Below are positions 60,854 to 64,000 of a stretch of DNA of 64,000 nt, piece after piece. The notes under the pieces are model-generated. The model was given only the letters and a program-made list of their open reading frames with translations. It did not search any database and was not told the DNA's origin. Origin of the DNA: Kiritimatiellia bacterium (GTDB lineage Bacteria > Verrucomicrobiota > Kiritimatiellia > RFP12 > UBA1067); the NCBI GenBank assembly GCA_017450695.1, contig JAFSTA010000115.1, forward strand, positions 1 to 64,000, written 5' to 3'. Position numbers and translations under genes: made by a program. The stretch's first letter is position 1; each line of letters starts with the position of its first letter.

Positions 60854-62308
60854 CCCGAAGTCGCGGAGGTGACCGAGGAGGGAGAGGAACCCGCGACGGT
60901 AGAAGGCGAAGTCGGTGAAGGGATTGTGCGTCGAGAAGAGTCGCCGGATCAACGTCTCCGGATGGAGGAAGGCGCGATAGACCTCGCGGATCGCCGCCTT
61001 GATCCGTTCCTCCGGAACGCCGGAGCGCATGACCTGCCGCCGCATGTCATAGTCGTCCCAGTCTTCCGTCAGGAGGTCGCCGTCGCGTTGCAGTTGCTTG
61101 AACAGCGGCGTACCGGGATACGGAACGACCTGCGTGACCTGCAACGTGTAGGCGTAGCCTTTGCGCAGGAGTTTGCTGGCGAGGCAGATGGTCTTGCGGA
61201 TTTCCTCCTCACCCTCCCACGGGTAACCGAACATGACGGTCACGTGTACGTCCAGTCCCGCCTTGGCGGCAGCTCGCGCACCTTCCTCGATCTGCTCCAC
61301 GCGCAACGCCTTCACCAGCTTGTCCAGCGTGGCCTGGTTCGCGCTTTCCAGCCCGAAGAGCATGAAGCGGAATCCCGCCTTGCGCATGAGCCTGTAGTCG
61401 GCCTCGGTCAACTTCCCGAAGCGCATGTTGCAGTCGATGCGGATCTTTTTGTTGTACCCGCGACGGATCATCTCCTCGCAGAAGGTGGTGAGGAAGCTGC
61501 CGACGGGGAAGGAGCCGGTGTCATCCATGATTTCCTTGACACCGTACTTCTCGATCAGCTCGCCGATCTCGTTCACCACGTCGATGGGATCGCGTGTCCG
61601 GTAGGTGGGGTAGAGCGTGGTCCAGGAACAGAAGGTGCAGCGTCCGTGCCAGCAGTCGCGCCCCGACATGATGTAGGTGCCGGGAGTGCGGCGGTAGTTC
61701 CCGTTCTTCTCCGCGTAGAGCGTCCACTGCGTCAGGTCGCGGTCGATCCACGGTAGCGTCTTCAAGTCGTGATCCAGACGGAACGGACCGTTCGACGCGC
61801 AGGAGCCGTCGGGCTGCCGCCAGTAGACGCCGGGTTCCAGCTCCGCATGGTCTTTCCGTCCCGCCAGGTTTGCCAGCAGGTTGAGGAGGAGGAAGTCATA
61901 GTCACCGCCGGTCAGGATGAAATCGACGGGGCTGTTGGCGAAGGTTTCCTCCGGCATCGCCGTGACGTGGTCGCCGCAGAGTACGGTCAGAATCTCGGGC
62001 ATCTTCCGGTGCAGTTCCGCGAGGTACTTCCAGTGGCGTTTCACGACAGGCGTCTTCGTTTCCATCAGAACTACGTCGGGGCGGAACTCTGTCAGCTTCT
62101 CCTCGAACTGCTCGGGCGTCATTCCGCTCGCGATTCCGTCCAGCCACGCCACCTCGTGGCCGGCGCGCTTCGCCATTGTCGCGGCAAGCGCGGGCACGAC
62201 GGGGTAAATGTAGGTCGGCTGGTTGAACCACTGGAACTGCCGGTTCTGTGAGAGCAGCGGTACGCCCTTGTCGGAAGGGAGGGGCGGATAGATGATCGCG
62301 ACTTTCAT
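60848..62308 (-). CDS. B12-binding-type radical SAM enzyme
   Basis: 486 residues. The N-terminal Rossmann-like cobalamin domain has a start of the form KVAIIYPPLPS and CGDHVTAMPEE near 111-121. The radical SAM cluster motif is C219-x4-C224-x2-C227 (CWHGRCTFC), a spacing of four rather than the common three. FGLESANQATLDKLVKA near 318-334 is typical. Family members alkylate unactivated carbons or act in hopanoid, lipid or peptide chemistry; the substrate here is unknown. Confidence 0.88.
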   Translation of the reverse strand: MKVAIIYPPLPSDKGVPLLSQNRQFQWFNQPTYIYPVVPALAATMAKRAGHEVAWLDGIASGMTPEQFEEKLTEFRPDVVLMETKTPVVKRHWKYLAELHRKMPEILTVLCGDHVTAMPEETFANSPVDFILTGGDYDFLLLNLLANLAGRKDHAELEPGVYWRQPDGSCASNGPFRLDHDLKTLPWIDRDLTQWTLYAEKNGNYRRTPGTYIMSGRDCWHGRCTFCSWTTLYPTYRTRDPIDVVNEIGELIEKYGVKEIMDDTGSFPVGSFLTTFCEEMIRRGYNKKIRIDCNMRFGKLTEADYRLMRKAGFRFMLFGLESANQATLDKLVKALRVEQIEEGARAAAKAGLDVHVTVMFGYPWEGEEEIRKTICLASKLLRKGYAYTLQVTQVVPYPGTPLFKQLQRDGDLLTEDWDDYDMRRQVMRSGVPEERIKAAIREVYRAFLHPETLIRRLFSTHNPFTDFAFYRRGFLSLLGHLRDFGK

Positions 62309-62332
62309 TGGGTCTCCTTACATTCTTCGATG

Positions 62333-63781
62333 TTAGCTGGCGGGGGCGGTGTCTTCCTCCGGCGAAAGCCCTTCGGTCTCGCTGGAGGAATCGGTGCGGT
62401 CTCCGAAGCGCGTGAGCGAATCGTCGAAATCCAGACGGACTTCGCCGGTCGGACCGTTTCTGTGTTTCGCCACATCGACGATCGCCAGCCGCAGGTCGTC
62501 GTGTTCCTCGTCCTTCTGGTTCTTGCAGGGGCGGCGCAGGAGCAGGGCGACGTCGGCATCCTGCTCGATCGCGCCGGAGTCACGCAGGTCGGAGAGTTTC
62601 GGCTTGTTGCCACCTTCCTTGCGCTGTTCCGGCGCACGGCTCAACTGGGAGAGGACGATAACGGGGATATTCAACTCCTTCGCCATCGCCTTGATCTGTC
62701 CGGAAATCTGCGAGGTCTCAATCTGCCGCCCCTGTTTCGCGAACTCGCGACAGTTGCAGAGCTGGAGGTAGTCGATCACGATCAGCTCGATGTTGTGGCG
62801 TTTCTTCATCCGGCGCGCCCGCGCCCGCATATCCATCACGTCCAAGGCACCGGTGTCATCTACATAGATCTGCGCATTGGAGAGTTCCGACGCCGCGCGG
62901 GTCAGCTGCTGGTTGACCTTTCGCGGGTTGATCATCCCCTGGTCGATCTGGAACGCGGGCACGCCCGCCACGCCGCAAAGCATACGGAGCGCAAGCGACT
63001 CGGTGGACATTTCCAGCGAGAAGACCGCGACCGGATGCGGACGGTTGTTGTCGCCCTTCATCGGGCGTCCGTAGATGTCGCGTCCCAGCGCGACGCATTC
63101 CGCGATGTTCATCGCCAGCGAGGTCTTGCCCATCGAGGGACGCGCCGCCAGCACGATCATCTCGCCCGCGCGCAACCCCTTCAGCTTGCGGTCCAGGTTC
63201 GCGAATCCCGTCGGCAACCCGGCGATGGCGCCCTTGCCCATCGAGAACAGGCGGTCGATGTGCGCCATCGTGTTGGTAATCGCCTGCGGCCAGGAGACGC
63301 CACGTCCCGCCCGCTGTTCAGCGATTCCGAGAAAGCTCTGCTCGACCTCGCCCAGGATCACGTCCGCGCTGGCGTTCTCCGCCATGCAGGAACGTTCCGC
63401 CTGACGCGCGGTTTCGATCACCCGGCGCAGAAGGTGTTTCTGACGCACCACGTTGATGTAGTACTCGGCGTGCGCGGCCGTCGGCGTCTCGTCGATCAGC
63501 GACTGGATGGTCGCCACGCCGCCAATCTCCTCCAGCTTGCCCAGTTGCCGCAACCGCTCGTTCAGCGTCACCGCGTCGATGCTAATCATCGCCTTCTGCA
63601 TCCCGAGCATGGTCTGGAAGATCAGCTGGTGCTTTGGCGAGTAGAAAGACTCTTCGGTGATGCCGTTCTCCGTGCAAAGGTCCAATACGCGGGAATCGCC
63701 GCTGGATGCGTCCAGCAGGATGGAGCCGAGAACGCCCCGTTCCATATCCAGATTGTAAGGTGGTTTAATCAATTCGCTCAT
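62333..63781 (-). CDS. dnaB: Replicative DNA helicase DnaB
   Basis: 482 residues. An N-terminal helical domain (residues about 5-105, with QLIFQTMLGMQ) is followed by the RecA-like motor with GLPTGFANLD, Walker A ARPSMGKTS near 220 and Walker B VIDYLQL near 315. SQLSRAPEQR near 355 is conserved. It unwinds DNA at the replication fork. A Ser/Glu/Thr-rich C-terminal tail is present. Its ATG overlaps the upstream stop by ATGA. Confidence 0.96.
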   Translation of the reverse strand: MSELIKPPYNLDMERGVLGSILLDASSGDSRVLDLCTENGITEESFYSPKHQLIFQTMLGMQKAMISIDAVTLNERLRQLGKLEEIGGVATIQSLIDETPTAAHAEYYINVVRQKHLLRRVIETARQAERSCMAENASADVILGEVEQSFLGIAEQRAGRGVSWPQAITNTMAHIDRLFSMGKGAIAGLPTGFANLDRKLKGLRAGEMIVLAARPSMGKTSLAMNIAECVALGRDIYGRPMKGDNNRPHPVAVFSLEMSTESLALRMLCGVAGVPAFQIDQGMINPRKVNQQLTRAASELSNAQIYVDDTGALDVMDMRARARRMKKRHNIELIVIDYLQLCNCREFAKQGRQIETSQISGQIKAMAKELNIPVIVLSQLSRAPEQRKEGGNKPKLSDLRDSGAIEQDADVALLLRRPCKNQKDEEHDDLRLAIVDVAKHRNGPTGEVRLDFDDSLTRFGDRTDSSSETEGLSPEEDTAPAS

Positions 63782-64000
63782 AACAACGATGCCTTTTCCT
63801 CAATTTCCGCCCACCGGTCGATGGCGGCTTCTAGTTCCTGGTTCAATTTGTCCAGTTCTGACTGGATTTCTGCGGCGGCTCCACCTCCCTTTTCGTAGAG
63901 GGCGGGATCTGCCAGTTTGTCATGCAATTCCTGGACGGCGGTTTCCAGCTCTTCGATCTTGCCGGGAAGCAGTTCCCGGTCGCGCTGTTCGTTGTACGAG
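63778..64000 (-). CDS. ABC-F ATPase, 3' end only
   Basis: Only the last 73 codons lie in the window; the gene continues beyond 64000. The visible part is the Uup/EttA-like C-terminal coiled-coil: LLPGKIEELETAVQELHDKL, ADPALYEKGG, and a heptad-rich end LDKLNQELEAAIDRW. Such proteins act on ribosomes with two ATP-binding domains. The stop overlaps the dnaB start (ATGA), so the pair is an operon. Confidence 0.85.
   Translation of the reverse strand, partial: SYNEQRDRELLPGKIEELETAVQELHDKLADPALYEKGGGAAAEIQSELDKLNQELEAAIDRWAEIEEKASLL

Overview
The window joins two DNAs of clearly different base composition. Positions about 874-26260 hold an AT-rich, tightly packed tailed-phage prophage of about 25.3 kb. 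Positions 26294-64000 are GC-rich chromosome. A short left flank (1-873) carries a mosaic hairpin array and what looks like a decayed second prophage. The chromosome encodes an OmpA-like protein with calcium-type TSP3 repeats, a 2082-residue beta-strand-repeat exoprotein, lipoproteins, and sialidase-like and GH5-like secreted enzymes, and it is full of small dispersed repeats. This suggests a Gram-negative, gut-type bacterium of the PVC group (Kiritimatiellota or Verrucomicrobiota-like). That assignment is inference from gene style, not from a marker gene.

Prophage. It sits in a tRNA-Val(TAC) gene. The intact tRNA is at the right end (26217-26293). The left end keeps a 43-nt copy of the 5' half of the tRNA (874-916). 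The same promoter, TTGTGT-N17-TATACT, stands in front of both copies, so the phage carried a promoter plus 5' tRNA half that rebuilds the host gene. Integrase, a zinc-ribbon protein and small unknown genes lie at the right. A 1.3-kb gene-free block with six AGTGTACAC(T/A) sites lies at 20.4-21.7 kb and may be a replication origin. Next to it, on the minus strand, come a 453-aa possible replication protein, a protein with an SSB-like C-terminal tail, a NUMOD3-only protein, large terminase, gpW-like protein, portal, ClpP-type protease fused to scaffold, capsid, head-tail genes, tail genes, two adhesin-like proteins and a holin-like protein. One small membrane-protein gene (9430-9618) runs against this operon from its own promoter. 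A related-looking gene (223-474) survives in the left flank beside a fragment of the same tail gene, which suggests an older, deleted prophage with a retained moron.

Chromosome. Gfo/Idh/MocA oxidoreductase and OmpA come first. Then hflX-rsmI-ade overlap as an operon, followed by a possibly leaderless hypothetical gene. A sugar cluster follows: lipoprotein aldose 1-epimerase, SSS sodium/sugar symporter, TatD-like hydrolase and DJ-1. A glycerate 2-kinase runs on the minus strand. metK-ahcY form a methyl-cycle operon with a terminator-like hairpin in the leader. The giant exoprotein is on the minus strand. Then come an AAA/DUF4143 ATPase, a frameshifted phage-type ADP-ribosyltransferase remnant, a membrane protein, a GH5-like enzyme, a lipoprotein-lipoprotein-rubredoxin operon, an anchored hypothetical, a sialidase-like protein, a secretin-domain lipoprotein with a coupled upstream ORF, a B12-binding-type radical SAM enzyme, DnaB and the 3' end of an ABC-F ATPase.

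Non-coding structure. The most striking signal is a composite repeat of very short hairpins whose stems co-vary while the loop stays GNA (or TNC on the other strand), separated by ACTTA/TAAGT. Four copies keep the same unit order and reverse polarity at a palindromic pivot (1-170, 50069-50334, 52753-52938, 60634-60853).
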